Source of the DNA: Endozoicomonas sp. Mp262 | GTDB taxonomy: Bacteria; Pseudomonadota; Gammaproteobacteria; Pseudomonadales; Endozoicomonadaceae | Assembly: GCF_025643335.1 (NCBI RefSeq) | Contig: NZ_CP092489.1 | Location: 2,242,501-2,306,500 of the forward strand | Direction: 5' to 3' | DNA: 64,000 bases | Part shown: piece by piece, positions 18,868 through 29,606 of the stretch | Position numbering within the stretch: the first letter of the stretch is position 1 | Layout of the letters: each line of letters starts with the position of its first letter | Program-made: the position numbers and the translations under genes | The notes under the pieces: generated by a model | Seen by the model: only the letters and a program-made list of their open reading frames with translations | What the model was told of the DNA's origin: nothing | Database searches by the model: none

Positions 18868-19593
18868 TTAAAGACTGAATTGATGCCCAAGATAGACATC
18901 ACGGACTTTCTGGTTCGCTAATACCTTCTGACTGTCGCCTTCAGCAATGATATGTCCCTCACTGACAATGTAGGCATTCTCACAAATATCCAGGGTTTCC
19001 CTGACGTTGTGGTCAGTAATCAGGACGCCAATTCCGCGTTGTTGAAGGTGTCGTATAATCGCTTTAATGTCACCTACGGATATGGGGTCTACACCGGCAA
19101 AAGGCTCGTCCAGCAAAATGAAAGCGGGATCTGTAGCCAGGGCCCTGGCAATTTCGGCGCGTCGCCGTTCACCACCGGAAAGGCTCATTCCTGTACTGTC
19201 CCGGATATGGGTGATATGGAATTCTTCCAACAGGGACTCTGTTTTTTCAAGACGCTGCCGTTTTGATAAGTCCTTACGGGTTTCCAATATGGCCAGAATG
19301 TTATCCTTTACAGAAAGTCGGCGGAAGATAGAGGCCTCTTGTGGCAGGTAACCTATACCCGCCCTTGCCCTGCCATGCATCGGCTCGAAGGTAAGATCCC
19401 TTTGATCTATTCTGACAGCTCCCCCATCCGCTTTAACGAGACCCACTATCATATAAAAACAGGTGGTTTTACCGGCGCCATTGGGGCCTAGCAGGCCAAC
19501 AATTTCACCACTATTGACTTGCAGGGAGACATCCCGGACCACCTGTCGTTTTTTATAGCTTTTACTAAGCTGTGTTGCGGTTAATGTTGCCAT
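18868..19593 (-). CDS. lptB: LPS export ATPase LptB
   Basis: The 241-residue ABC ATPase has Walker [10 protein letters not shown], signature [15 protein letters not shown] and Walker [14 protein letters not shown]. LptB powers extraction of LPS from the inner membrane with LptF and LptG. It follows lptA by 25 nt in the usual lptC-lptA-lptB order. Confidence 0.97.
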   Translation of the reverse strand: MATLTATQLSKSYKKRQVVRDVSLQVNSGEIVGLLGPNGAGKTTCFYMIVGLVKADGGAVRIDQRDLTFEPMHGRARAGIGYLPQEASIFRRLSVKDNILAILETRKDLSKRQRLEKTESLLEEFHITHIRDSTGMSLSGGERRRAEIARALATDPAFILLDEPFAGVDPISVGDIKAIIRHLQQRGIGVLITDHNVRETLDICENAYIVSEGHIIAEGDSQKVLANQKVRDVYLGHQFSL

Positions 19594-19618
19594 TCAGATG
19601 TATTTTAAAACCTTTGCT

Positions 19619-20149
19619 CTAGTTGGCAGGGGGGGTTGCAGCCTTTGGCTCCGGTCTGGGTTGGATGACCATGATGACCCGGCCTTTTTCGCCATTTCCG
19701 GCAGGTTGGCCAGAGGCATTAACGGTTTGCAGCTTCAGGTTGTATTCGATTTTTTCACCTTTGAATACATCGCCCTCCTGGGTGAGCTCTCCCTGTTGGA
19801 GTAGCTCAATGCGATCCCCGGCTGCATCATAGTTGATGGTGTTCCCCCAGGCTTTCAGCTTTCCCTTACCATTTTCCTGCTGTTGTTCGTAGTAGGCACG
19901 TTGGCCTTTTGCCACAACACGGGTCACTTTTCGATGGGCGTCATTGTATATGGTGATCAGGTCACCTTCTATCCGGGTACTTCCCTGAGTCATAATAACA
20001 TTGCCACGGTACACGGAAATGCCTTTCTTATTATCAAGGTCAGCGGAGTTTGACTCAATTTCAATGGGCTTTTGCCGGTCTGATTGCAGCGCTGCTGCGA
20101 TACCTGGAAGCATCAGTATCACAAGAAAAAAAGACTTAATTCGATTCAT
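19619..20149 (-). CDS. lptA: LPS transport periplasmic protein LptA
   Basis: The 176-residue protein has a signal peptide (SFFLVILMLPGIAAA) and the OstA-like beta-jellyroll (IEIESNSADLDNKKGISVYR, GNVIMTQGSTRIEGDLITIY). It forms the periplasmic bridge for LPS between LptC and LptD. A good AGGAG site precedes the ATG. The first 14 nt overlap the end of lptC. Confidence 0.95.
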   Translation of the reverse strand: MNRIKSFFLVILMLPGIAAALQSDRQKPIEIESNSADLDNKKGISVYRGNVIMTQGSTRIEGDLITIYNDAHRKVTRVVAKGQRAYYEQQQENGKGKLKAWGNTINYDAAGDRIELLQQGELTQEGDVFKGEKIEYNLKLQTVNASGQPAGNGEKGRVIMVIQPRPEPKAATPPAN

Positions 20150-20705
20150 GGACTCCTCTTACCCTTGATTTAAGGTGGATCTGGCCTTTTTCATAATAGG
20201 TTTTCATTCCTATGGCCCTGACTTTGCTGTTGTTGCTGGTGATCAGTACAGGCAAGTCTGTTTCTGCCATTCCCTGGTCGGAATAGAGCGTAAGATAATC
20301 GGTATTCATCCGGGTGTGCCTGCCGGTGCTGATTTTATCCTGGTTCATAATGACATTATTCCATAGAACCAGCGTATCATTTCCTGATAATAATTTACCG
20401 TTCGCCGCATGGGCTGTGGTTATCTGTCCTGTTTTACGGTAGCTGGTCATGTGAGGCAAGCTCAATAGCGTCGTATCATTATGCGGGTAGTGGGAAATAC
20501 TTTGGGATGTCAGCTGGTACTCAAGCTTGCCACCTTTACCGTATTGAAGAATATTGGCCTGTTCCAGAAAGTAGTCCGCATTTTTCCGGGCATCAGTGGA
20601 TTTTTTCTGTGTTCCCGGGTGAAGGTCTGTGTCATAAGCCCAATAGCCCATAGCCAAAAGCATAAAAAGCAGGCTTAAAAAAATGGGAAGGTTCCGGTTG
20701 AACAT
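20136..20705 (-). CDS. lptC: LPS export protein LptC
   Basis: The 189-residue protein starts with one membrane helix (LPIFLSLLFMLLAMGYWAYD), followed by the periplasmic LptC domain (YFLEQANILQYGKGGKLEYQ, YLTLYSDQGMAETDLPVLIT). It receives LPS from LptBFG and hands it to LptA. The ATG at 20705 is preferred. A longer frame begins at a TTG at 20744, overlapping kdsD. In most gammaproteobacteria kdsC sits directly before lptC, but here it is absent. Confidence 0.92.
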   Translation of the reverse strand: MFNRNLPIFLSLLFMLLAMGYWAYDTDLHPGTQKKSTDARKNADYFLEQANILQYGKGGKLEYQLTSQSISHYPHNDTTLLSLPHMTSYRKTGQITTAHAANGKLLSGNDTLVLWNNVIMNQDKISTGRHTRMNTDYLTLYSDQGMAETDLPVLITSNNSKVRAIGMKTYYEKGQIHLKSRVRGVHESN

Positions 20706-20736
20706 GAATGGGACCTGATTCAGAGTGGCTAATAGA

Positions 20737-21711
20737 TTACACAATGCCTGCTTTTAGCAGGTCGTGCATATTAATGGCACCAACGGCATGATTCTCATTG
20801 TCAACACAGATCAGTGCATTGATTTTGCGATCATCCATGATTTTGAGCGCCTCGGCAGCCAGTATATCCGGTGAAACTGTTGTGCACTTGGCGGTCATGA
20901 CATCATCAATATTGGTGGTTTTGGGATTAGCCCCATGATCCAGTGCCCGCCTTAAATCACCATCAGTAAAAATACCAATAACTTTCCTTTGGCGGTCACA
21001 TATGGCTGTCATCCCAAGCCCTTTTTGGGTAACTTCCAGCAAGGCATCGCCCAATAGGGTTCCCTCTGGAACCGTGGGCATTCGACTGCCCTGGTGCATG
21101 ATATCCCTGACTTTAAGCAGGAGTTTGCGACCAAGGGTGCCGCCCGGGTGAGAGAATGCGAAGTCTTCCGCAGTAAACCCTCTGGCTTCAAGCAGGCTGA
21201 TGGCCAGGGCGTCTCCCATCACCAGCTGGGCTGTGGTACTGGAGGTGGGCGCCAGATCCAAAGGGCAAGCTTCCCGGCCGACGCTGATATCCAGATTCAC
21301 ATCCGCTGCCCTGGCGAGGGTGGAACCGGGGTTTCCCGTCATACTCACAAGAGGGGTTCCCAGCCTTTTAAATAAGGGCAGCAGGGTAACGATTTCAGGG
21401 GTTTCACCGGAGTTGGACAGGGCAAGGATACTGTCATCATGGGTGACTGTTCCCATATCACCATGACTGGCTTCTCCGGGATGAACAAAGTAGGCCGGTG
21501 TTCCTGTGCTGGACAGGGTGGCTGCGATTTTGCGGGCAATGTGCCCGGATTTGCCCATCCCGGCAACAATCACGCGCCCCTGGCATTCCAGCAGGGTTCG
21601 ACAAGCGGTTGAAAAATGGCTGTCAATCCTTGGGCTTAGAGACTGGATCGCTTCCAGTTCCATGGCAATGGCTTGCTTGCCTGAGCGAATAAACGAGTCG
21701 TTTTCGGTCAT
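20737..21711 (-). CDS. kdsD: Arabinose-5-phosphate isomerase KdsD
   Basis: The 324-residue enzyme makes arabinose-5-phosphate for Kdo of lipopolysaccharide. It has an N-terminal SIS domain (VIVAGMGKSGHIARKIAATL, STGTPAYFVHPGEASHGDMG) and two C-terminal CBS domains (from about residue 205, DIMHQGSRMPTVPEG and GIFTDGDLRRALD). It lies between caxA and lptC. Confidence 0.96.
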   Translation of the reverse strand: MTENDSFIRSGKQAIAMELEAIQSLSPRIDSHFSTACRTLLECQGRVIVAGMGKSGHIARKIAATLSSTGTPAYFVHPGEASHGDMGTVTHDDSILALSNSGETPEIVTLLPLFKRLGTPLVSMTGNPGSTLARAADVNLDISVGREACPLDLAPTSSTTAQLVMGDALAISLLEARGFTAEDFAFSHPGGTLGRKLLLKVRDIMHQGSRMPTVPEGTLLGDALLEVTQKGLGMTAICDRQRKVIGIFTDGDLRRALDHGANPKTTNIDDVMTAKCTTVSPDILAAEALKIMDDRKINALICVDNENHAVGAINMHDLLKAGIV

Positions 21712-21751
21712 AGCTGTAGAAACCTGTGGGAGTTCGGCCTGTTATTTTATG

Positions 21752-22705
21752 TTATGTGTTCTGAATGTATAGCCAGCCACCATAAAAACAATAACTCAAA
21801 AGCAGAATTGTACCGGTGAACCTGCCAACCTGCCTTGATTTTCCACCGGCAATGGCTACAACCAGTACTAATAATGTCAGCCCCAGCATTACGGGATAAT
21901 CGCGCATTATGACAGACTCATTAAGCGGTCCCGGAGATATCAAACCCGGCATGGGAAGCACTGCCAGAAGGTTGAAAATATTGGAACCCACCACATTGCC
22001 CAGGGCAATATCATGATGCTGGCGCAGGGCACTCATGATCGATGCGGCCAGCTCCGGTAAGCTGGTGCCAATAGCTACAATGGTCAGGCCAATAACCAGT
22101 TCACTGACACCCAGTAACTCGGCAATCCTGCTTGCCCCCCATACCAGTATCTGTGAGCTAACCAGCAATATAGCCAGTCCACCCAATAGTTGGATATAGG
22201 CTGCTTTTGACGTGAGTTCAGGTAATGCATCCGTTTCAGCCAGGGGCTCATCCGGGTGGTGTTTTTGCCACCGAATCATCAGGTAAAGGGTTGCAACAAG
22301 ACCGCAGAGTAGAATCAGGCTATCTATGACGCCTAAATAACCATTAATCAAACAGCCACCGGCAATCAGGGTTATAGCTGCCAGCCAGGGTAATTCCCTT
22401 TTGGCTATTGCCTGTTTGACAGGCAGGGGGGCGATGATGGCCGTTATCCCCAATACCAGGCCCAGGTTGGCAATATTGGAGCCTATGGCGTTACCTACAG
22501 CAATATCTCCGTGGTTTTGGGAAGCGGCGATAACTGAAACAAGAATTTCAGGGGCCGAGGTTCCTATAGATACCACGGTAAGACCAATAAGCATCGGAGA
22601 GATATTCCAGTTCCTGGCTGTTGCAGCTGAGCCTGCCACAAACTTATCTGCGCTCCAGGTCAAGGCTATAAAGCCTGAAATAATCGCGAGTATGGCCGTA
22701 ATCAT
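21752..22705 (-). CDS. caxA: Calcium/sodium antiporter, YrbG/CaxA family
   Basis: The 317-residue membrane protein has two inverted halves with the exchanger alpha repeats GTSAPEILVSVIAA and GTSLPELAASIMSA, each preceded by IGLTVVSI or IGLTIVAI and followed by GNAIGSNIANL or GNVVGSNIFNL. About ten membrane helices are predicted. Its E. coli homologue YrbG is next to kdsD as here. The exact substrate of this copy is not shown by sequence. Confidence 0.93.
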   Translation of the reverse strand: MITAILAIISGFIALTWSADKFVAGSAATARNWNISPMLIGLTVVSIGTSAPEILVSVIAASQNHGDIAVGNAIGSNIANLGLVLGITAIIAPLPVKQAIAKRELPWLAAITLIAGGCLINGYLGVIDSLILLCGLVATLYLMIRWQKHHPDEPLAETDALPELTSKAAYIQLLGGLAILLVSSQILVWGASRIAELLGVSELVIGLTIVAIGTSLPELAASIMSALRQHHDIALGNVVGSNIFNLLAVLPMPGLISPGPLNESVIMRDYPVMLGLTLLVLVVAIAGGKSRQVGRFTGTILLLSYCFYGGWLYIQNT

Positions 22706-23115
22706 CGTTGGTTTTATCTTGCTGGTCTTTCTCTATTCTACCCGTGAGTTTGCCAGACTTACCACTGGCGGACAGAGAAAAAAATCCCTTTGGACTATGT
22801 TATTGCTGCGTGCCTGTATCTTGTCACAGAGCCTTTTTCCCAAACTTGTTATAAGGACGGTTTCCCGGCAGGACATATAGCTAATTGAGAACGCCCCCTG
22901 GATACGGTACTCTCAGGGGGCTGGATGGTGAAAAAGTGTGTAACTTAGCCATTATTAAGCGGGTATTCGTAAAATTTGGATTAGTTTCCGTATAAATAGC
23001 TGAACCAAGGCCGACGGCAGGTTTATGAAATACCCGGGATAGGGCTTGACCCTGTATCAGGTGGGACCTCGAGATATGCTGGCCCGCTATTGCCACTTCA
23101 AGGAACCCTGGTTTG
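22706..23115. other. Divergent intergenic region between caxA and mlaF
   Basis: This 410-bp region separates two divergent operons and should hold both promoters. A hairpin (gccccctg with cagggggc, about 22895-22921) lies in its middle. I do not see a convincing ORF. Confidence 0.5.
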
Positions 23116-23934
23116 ATGACAGAAGTTAACAGGAACTTTATAGAAATCCGTGGCCTTAAATTTCGCCGTGGTGAACGAGTCATCTTTAATGGCATTGATC
23201 TTGATATCCCCCGAGGCAAGGTTGTGGGCGTTATGGGGCCTTCCGGAACAGGAAAAACAACACTGTTACGCCTTATAGGCAGGCAGTTGAAGCCTGATGC
23301 TGGCAGTATTGTGGTGGATGGTCAGGATCTTTTTTCCCTGTCCAGGGAGCAGTTATTCAGGTTGCGCCGCAAAATGGGGATGCTTTTCCAAAGTGGAGCC
23401 CTGTTTACCGATATCAGCGTATTCGAAAATATTGCCTTTCCTCTCAGAACGCATACCCGTCTCCCTGAAGCGATGATCCGCGATATTGTCCTGATCAAGC
23501 TTCAGGCCGTTGGCCTACGGGGCGCTGCTTCGCTGATGCCCAGTGAGCTGTCCGGGGGAATGAACCGGCGGGTTGCCCTGGCAAGGGCCATAGCCCTTGA
23601 TCCTGAAATGGTGATGTATGATGAACCCTTTGTGGGTCAGGATCCCATTGCAATGGGGGTTTTGGTACAGTTGATCCGTCGTTTGAATAAAGTGCTGGGT
23701 GTCACCAGTATTATTGTCTCCCATGATTTGAATGAAACCGCCAGTATTTCAGATTATTTATATCTTATTGCTGATGGAGAGGTTATTGGTCATGGGTTGC
23801 CCGATGAAATGCAGCATTCGAATGATCCCAGGGTCAAACAGTTTATGAGGGGCCTGCCTGATGGTCCGGTTCCCTTTCATTATCCAGCGAGAGATTATCG
23901 GGAAGATCTTCTGAGAGGTTTCAATGAAGCTTGA
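23116..23934 (+). CDS. mlaF: Phospholipid transport ATPase MlaF
   Basis: The 272-residue ABC ATPase has Walker [10 protein letters not shown], signature [18 protein letters not shown], and Walker [14 protein letters not shown]. It drives MlaFEDB, which moves phospholipids between the inner membrane and the outer-membrane lipid asymmetry system. The ATG at 23116 directly follows a TTG in frame. It overlaps mlaE by 11 nt. Confidence 0.96.
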   Translation: MTEVNRNFIEIRGLKFRRGERVIFNGIDLDIPRGKVVGVMGPSGTGKTTLLRLIGRQLKPDAGSIVVDGQDLFSLSREQLFRLRRKMGMLFQSGALFTDISVFENIAFPLRTHTRLPEAMIRDIVLIKLQAVGLRGAASLMPSELSGGMNRRVALARAIALDPEMVMYDEPFVGQDPIAMGVLVQLIRRLNKVLGVTSIIVSHDLNETASISDYLYLIADGEVIGHGLPDEMQHSNDPRVKQFMRGLPDGPVPFHYPARDYREDLLRGFNEA

Positions 23935-24718
23935 ACTTCTGGAAAGGGTGAGGTTGTTAGGACAGTTTGGCTTGAGCCATCTGCAGGCTATGGGGCGTAC
24001 CGGTATTTTTCTGGTTCTGGCTATATGCTCCCGTTCTGGTCTGGGGAGTCGGTTTTCTCTTTTAGTCAAGCAATTGTATAGTGTTGGCTTTTTATCACTG
24101 ATAATTATTACCGTGTCGGGTCTGTTTATCGGGATGGTGCTGGGTTTACAGGGGTATAATATCCTGGTGCGCTATGGGTCTGAAGATGCGGTGGGTCAGA
24201 TGGTTGCCCTGAGCCTGGTTCGCGAACTTGGGCCGGTGGTTACAGCGTTACTTTTTGCCGGTAGGGCCGGGTCGGCATTAACGGCTGAAATTGGCTTGAT
24301 GAAAACCACAGAACAACTTTCCAGTATGGAAATGATAGGCGTTGACCCTTTGAAGCGGGTGGTTGCCCCCCGCTTCTGGGCAGGGGTTATATCCATGCCC
24401 ATCCTTGCAGCTATATTTAATGTGGTGGGTATACTGGGGGGGGCTATGGTAGGTGTTGACTGGCTAGGTGTTCACTATGGCTCCTTCTGGTCTGGTATCC
24501 AGCAGTCTGTTGACCTGTTTAATGATATCGGCAATGGTCTGATTAAAAGTCTGGTTTTCGGGTTTGTTGTCACATGGATTGCCGTGTTTCAGGGATACGA
24601 CACTGTACCCACATCAGAAGGTGTCAGCAGGGCAACCACAAGGACTGTTGTCTATTCTTCATTGGCAATTCTTGGCCTTGATTTCATTCTTACCGCCGTT
24701 ATGTTTGGAGAACTATAA
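23924..24718 (+). CDS. mlaE: Phospholipid transport permease MlaE
   Basis: The 264-residue membrane protein matches the MlaE family: an amphipathic N-terminus, [17 protein letters not shown], the conserved [20 protein letters not shown] and [14 protein letters not shown] region, and [20 protein letters not shown]. Five or so membrane helices are expected. It starts inside the last codons of mlaF and ends 2 nt before mlaD. Confidence 0.96.
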   Translation: MKLELLERVRLLGQFGLSHLQAMGRTGIFLVLAICSRSGLGSRFSLLVKQLYSVGFLSLIIITVSGLFIGMVLGLQGYNILVRYGSEDAVGQMVALSLVRELGPVVTALLFAGRAGSALTAEIGLMKTTEQLSSMEMIGVDPLKRVVAPRFWAGVISMPILAAIFNVVGILGGAMVGVDWLGVHYGSFWSGIQQSVDLFNDIGNGLIKSLVFGFVVTWIAVFQGYDTVPTSEGVSRATTRTVVYSSLAILGLDFILTAVMFGEL

Positions 24719-24720
24719 AG

Positions 24721-25197
24721 ATGCGGATGCGTACAATAGAAATCAGTGTAGGCGCCTTTATGCTGGCGGGTATTCTGGCGATGGTGGTGTTAGCCCTGAA
24801 AGTCAGTGGCCTGTCCCTGGACACTTCGAGGGATTCCTATCACTTGCATGCCATGTTTGATAATACCGGTGCCTTGAAAAAGCGGGCAAAGGTGGCCATG
24901 GCGGGCGTGATCATCGGCAAGGTCACTCATGTGGAACTGGATAAGCACACCTATATGGCCAGAGTAGAAATGGAGATTGACTCCGGCATTGATAATATTC
25001 CCATAGACAGTACGGCATCAATTATTACTGCTGGGCTGCTAGGCGAAAAATATATTGGTATCAGTGTGGGTGGTGATGAGCGTTTTCTGAAAGATGGCGA
25101 TCGAATTGAGGATACCCAGTCAGCACTGATTCTGGAAGACCTGATCGGTAAGGTCCTTTTGGCTCTTGTGAATAAAAAGGATGTTGAAGATAAATAG
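24721..25197 (+). CDS. mlaD: Phospholipid transport substrate-binding protein MlaD
   Basis: The 158-residue protein has one N-terminal membrane helix (EISVGAFMLAGILAMVVLAL) and a single MCE domain (YHLHAMFDNTGALKKRAKVA, GLLGEKYIGISVGG). MlaD forms a hexameric ring on MlaFE. Length is typical. Confidence 0.96.
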   Translation: MRMRTIEISVGAFMLAGILAMVVLALKVSGLSLDTSRDSYHLHAMFDNTGALKKRAKVAMAGVIIGKVTHVELDKHTYMARVEMEIDSGIDNIPIDSTASIITAGLLGEKYIGISVGGDERFLKDGDRIEDTQSALILEDLIGKVLLALVNKKDVEDK

Positions 25198-25246
25198 GTT
25201 AAGGTTAGCTATAGTGAGGCAAACAGTGTTAGGCAGAAGGATTGCA

Positions 25247-26029
25247 ATGGCATACAAGAGTGAAGGCAAAGGTCTGTTCTGGCAAACCATAGGTTCCGGA
25301 ATACTGCCTGTTATTTTGGCAATGTGCCTGGGATATACGTCTCCGGTTATGGCCTGGCAGGCGGTTGAAGGAAAAGGGGGAGTTGCTGCAACTTCTGAAG
25401 GGATATCAGGTGAAGCCAGTGCCCAGGCGGATATTTACTCACCCAGTAAAGAGGTTGAGGCGATAACCCGGGATCTGTTGCAGAGATTTCAAACCAACAA
25501 GACTCGCTATCAGAAAGACCAGGATGCATTTGTTAATGAGGTGGACCGACTGCTGTCCCCGGTGGTTGCTTTTGATTCGATTGCCCGCGGTGTTATGGGC
25601 AAATACGCCCACAGATCGGAGCCGGCACAGATTCAACAGTTTGAGAAAGTGTTTAAAGACAGTTTGATCACCTTTTATGGCAAGGCGCTGTTGAAACTGG
25701 ATGATGCTCCCGTTGATATCCTGAAGGTTGATGATGTGCCAGCTAAAGTCATGCAAGAGTATCAGGAGGGAAAAATTCGTCAGGTGCCCGTCAATATGGC
25801 GGTTAAAACCAGTGACAGAACACTGGTCATCTCCTATTCCATGATTTTTGATGAAAATCGCTGGAAGCTGCGCAATATCATTATTGATGGTATCAATATA
25901 GGCATCCAATTCCGAAAACAGTTTGCCGAGGCTGTTGAAAGTCACCGTAAGGTTCAATATGTTATTGATCACTGGCTGGATATCATGGCATCCAATAACG
26001 CGAAGGGTAAAAAAAGAAGCGGGGGTTAA
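25247..26029 (+). CDS. mlaC: Periplasmic phospholipid-binding protein MlaC
   Basis: The 260-residue protein has a signal peptide (ILPVILAMCLGYTSPVMA) and the Tol2/MlaC fold (YGKALLKLDDAPVDIL, VNMAVKTSDRTLVISYSMIF, WKLRNIIIDGINIG). It carries phospholipid between MlaA-porin and MlaFEDB. Start 25247 has an AAGG site. An earlier in-frame ATG at 25181 overlaps mlaD. The N-terminal linker (about 35 residues before the conserved part) is longer than in E. coli. Confidence 0.92.
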   Translation: MAYKSEGKGLFWQTIGSGILPVILAMCLGYTSPVMAWQAVEGKGGVAATSEGISGEASAQADIYSPSKEVEAITRDLLQRFQTNKTRYQKDQDAFVNEVDRLLSPVVAFDSIARGVMGKYAHRSEPAQIQQFEKVFKDSLITFYGKALLKLDDAPVDILKVDDVPAKVMQEYQEGKIRQVPVNMAVKTSDRTLVISYSMIFDENRWKLRNIIIDGINIGIQFRKQFAEAVESHRKVQYVIDHWLDIMASNNAKGKKRSGG

Positions 26030-26031
26030 GG

Positions 26032-26364
26032 ATGTCTCTTGAAATGGCTGATAAAGGGCACTTCGTCCTTGATGGCCCTATAACGTTTGATAATGCCGCC
26101 TCAGTGGCAGCAGAAGGCGAGTCTGTTTTATCCCGTTTTTTTGAGGAAAGTGCCGAAGGCCACTGGGATATTGATTTGGGTAAGCTGGAGCTGACTGACA
26201 GCTCGGCTCTATCGGTTTTTTTATCCTGGATGCGACTTGCCCATAAAAACAACGTTACCATTTGCTTTTCTAATATCCCCTGTCAGCTGGCAGCCCTGGC
26301 TCAAGTCTGCGATGTGCAGGAATTGATGCAAGGTGCCAGTTGTGAGCTGACCCAACACTCATAA
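26032..26364 (+). CDS. mlaB: STAS-domain protein MlaB
   Basis: The 110-residue STAS protein has the motif IDLGKLELTDSSALSVFLSW, with the conserved Ser pair. MlaB binds MlaF and is required for the ATPase complex. It starts 2 nt after the mlaC stop. Low sequence conservation is normal for the family, and position makes the call firm. Confidence 0.9.
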   Translation: MSLEMADKGHFVLDGPITFDNAASVAAEGESVLSRFFEESAEGHWDIDLGKLELTDSSALSVFLSWMRLAHKNNVTICFSNIPCQLAALAQVCDVQELMQGASCELTQHS

Positions 26365-26391
26365 GCGTGCTTTTTTCACTTAAAGGGATTA

Positions 26392-26445
26392 GGGGTATGG
26401 TTGACTGGAAATAAAAGACCTGCAACTTCCCATTAACCATACCCC
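26392..26445. repeat. Intergenic hairpin after mlaB
   Basis: The halves ggggtatggtt and aaccatacccc, extended by partial pairing, form a stem around a loop of about 20 nt. It lacks a T run and abuts the left end of the 285-bp repeat. It resembles the hairpins at 16120 and 54343 in style. Confidence 0.6.
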
Positions 26446-26730
26446 CTAGGGGCTGTTGACGTTTGCTCGTGTGCTCAGCCAAAACCAGCGGTTTCGTGGC
26501 TAGGCGCAGTAGCGCAGGAATAACCTAAAGGTCACGCGTACTCGCGTCTTTCAAGCTACTGCAACGATGGCACGGAATCGCTGGTTTTGGCCCTTCGGGT
26601 GGTTCGTAAAGCGGCTTTCCGACTGCGTTGGACTGACTTGACGTAGAACAACTATGCCTGCACCAGTCCTCCTTGCGGAAAACCGCTTTACGAGCCACTG
26701 AGCTCACGATCAAACGTCAACAGCCCCTAG
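26446..26730 (+). repeat. Large palindromic repeat (MITE-like), copy 1
   Basis: This 285-bp element begins ctaggggctgttgacgtttg and ends with the inverse caaacgtcaacagcccctag. Inside are further inverted pairs: aaaaccagcg with cgctggtttt, and cgtaaagcgg with ccgctttacg. Together they would fold into a set of nested or adjacent hairpins. Related copies lie at 31969 and 37047. No ORF is credible. The element sits between mlaB and ibaG, genes that are normally contiguous. Confidence 0.9.
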
Positions 26731-26794
26731 TAAGCCCTGATACTCTCCTATATCATTAGTTGTTTTTGCTCGTTATTTCCTGAGAGGTGAATTC

Positions 26795-28325
<1,531 letters not shown>

Positions 28326-28418
28326 TATAGGAAATAGGCAATGGTTAATGGGGGATAGGTATTTATTTATCCAAAATCCGCGTAATACCCCCACTGACCT
28401 AAGTGGGAGATACAAGCG

Positions 28419-28437
28419 ACCAGCCCAATGAGGGCTG
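28419..28437. other. Hairpin preceding a TnpB remnant
   Basis: The sequence ccagcccaatgagggctgg forms a perfect 7-bp stem about 50 nt before the tnpB start. It resembles the subterminal hairpins of IS200/IS605 elements. Confidence 0.45.
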
Positions 28438-28488
28438 GCTATATACGATACTTGAAATTCTCACATTCTCTTGTCTATTCTCGTAAGC

Positions 28489-28730
28489 ATGAAAAAGAAA
28501 CGTGCTTACAAATACAGATTTTACCCGACCGTTGAGCAAGAAAAGCTACTTGCCCAGACCTTCGGCTGTGTGCGTTTTGTTTACAATCATATCCTTCGCT
28601 GGCGTACTGATGAGTACTATAAAAACGGCAACAGCGTTAATTATAACGATGCCTCAAAGCAGCTTACAGAACTGAAAAAGAACCCTGAATATCAGTGGTT
28701 GAAAGATGTTTCATCTTTGTCTTCGTTGTA
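28489..28730 (+). pseudogene. Truncated IS200/IS605 TnpB (OrfB), N-terminal fragment
   Basis: About 80 codons match the beginning of TnpB: KKKRAYKYRFYPTVEQEKLL, then FGCVRFVYNHILRWR and ELKKNPEYQWLKDVSS. The RuvC and zinc-finger parts of this RNA-guided nuclease family are missing. After about 28715 the frame runs into unrelated DNA and stops at 28830. No TnpA is present. Confidence 0.8.
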
Positions 28731-28964
28731 CGCACTGGCCGGTTCTACATCCCATTCGGATTGGGTCACGGCCAGCCTGCGTTGCTGGAAGCAGGGCTTT
28801 ACCTGGTCATCCCGAAGCAGCTCATCGTAGAGCCGCATGTCCCGACCTCGCTGTTGGAGGACACTGTCGGGGTTTTCCATGAGTATATGGGTATATAGGC
28901 TTTGCTCATCAGTATGCCGTGGTCGGCCTGGGCTATTTTTGCCGAGGGTGGGTTTGTTGGGCAT
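28720..28964 (-). pseudogene. Fragment resembling the N-terminus of a phage portal protein (DUF935-like)
   Basis: Read on the minus strand from 28964, the frame gives MPNKPTLGKNSPGRPRHTD, then ILMENPDSVLQQRGRDMRLY and DELLRDDQV, followed by CFQQRRLAV and EWDVEPAS. This pattern recalls the start of Mu-type portal proteins. After about 28720 it runs into the antisense of the TnpB fragment. No other phage genes are nearby. The identification is from memory and tentative. Confidence 0.4.
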
Positions 28965-29073
28965 TGTCGATCATTCCATCGTTTTTTTAAATCATTCCTT
29001 GGGTAGCAGGGGTGAGTAATGCACAAAAATCCCATAAAAAAATTTTTTATAAAATTTCATTATTTAAAAAGGG

Positions 29074-29101
29074 ATTGAATTTTCTATTGTTGTTTCCATA
29101 T
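29074..29101 (+). promoter_or_regulatory. Possible sigma-32 heat-shock promoter of the Hsp20 gene
   Basis: The sequence attgaa, 16 nt of spacer and then ccatat resembles the CTTGAA / CCCCAT heat-shock pattern. It lies about 65 nt before the Hsp20 start. The match is imperfect. Confidence 0.4.
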
Positions 29102-29165
29102 AGATTATCGGGTAAGCGCTTATCGAAGGGTCATCAATAAGGTAACAAACAACAGGAGAGATATT

Positions 29166-29606
29166 ATGAGTCTTACACTCTGGGATCCATTCACTGAAAT
29201 GGAAAACCTGCTCAATAAATACGGTCGCTCATCCAGGAAGTCCCTTCCTGCATCATCTTCTGAGCAAACCATGGAGGTGGGGGACTGGATGCCCTCTACG
29301 GATATTGTTGAAAACCCCGATGCGTTCAATGTGAAGCTGGAGATACCCGGGGTCGAAAAAGAGGATGTCAAAATCACTGTTGAAAATAATGTTTTATCAA
29401 TCAAAGGAGAAAAGAGGCATAAATACGAAGATAAAAAGCATCACCGGGTAGAATGCTCTTATGGCTCTTTTGTCAGGAGTTTTACATTGCCTAATTCAGT
29501 GGATGGAGAGAAAGTCGAAGCAGTCTATAATAATGGCATTCTTGAGTTAGTACTTCCCAAACAGGAGGAGGCAAAACCGAGGCTTCTGGAAATACAGGTA
29601 AAATAA
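29166..29606 (+). CDS. Small heat shock protein, Hsp20 family
   Basis: The 146-residue chaperone has an alpha-crystallin domain at about residues 42-140 (DIVENPDAFNVKLEIPGVEK, VENNVLSIKGEKRH, SYGSFVRSFTLPNSVDGEKV, NNGILELVLPK). It holds unfolding proteins in the cytoplasm until ATP-dependent chaperones act. It begins MSLTLWDPFTEMENLL, typical of the Hsp20 class of non-IbpA type. An aggaga site precedes the start. Confidence 0.94.
   Translation: MSLTLWDPFTEMENLLNKYGRSSRKSLPASSSEQTMEVGDWMPSTDIVENPDAFNVKLEIPGVEKEDVKITVENNVLSIKGEKRHKYEDKKHHRVECSYGSFVRSFTLPNSVDGEKVEAVYNNGILELVLPKQEEAKPRLLEIQVK

Noticed and set aside
25439-25972. 177-codon minus-strand ORF opposite mlaC
   Set aside because: It is the antisense of mlaC, which is in a conserved operon.
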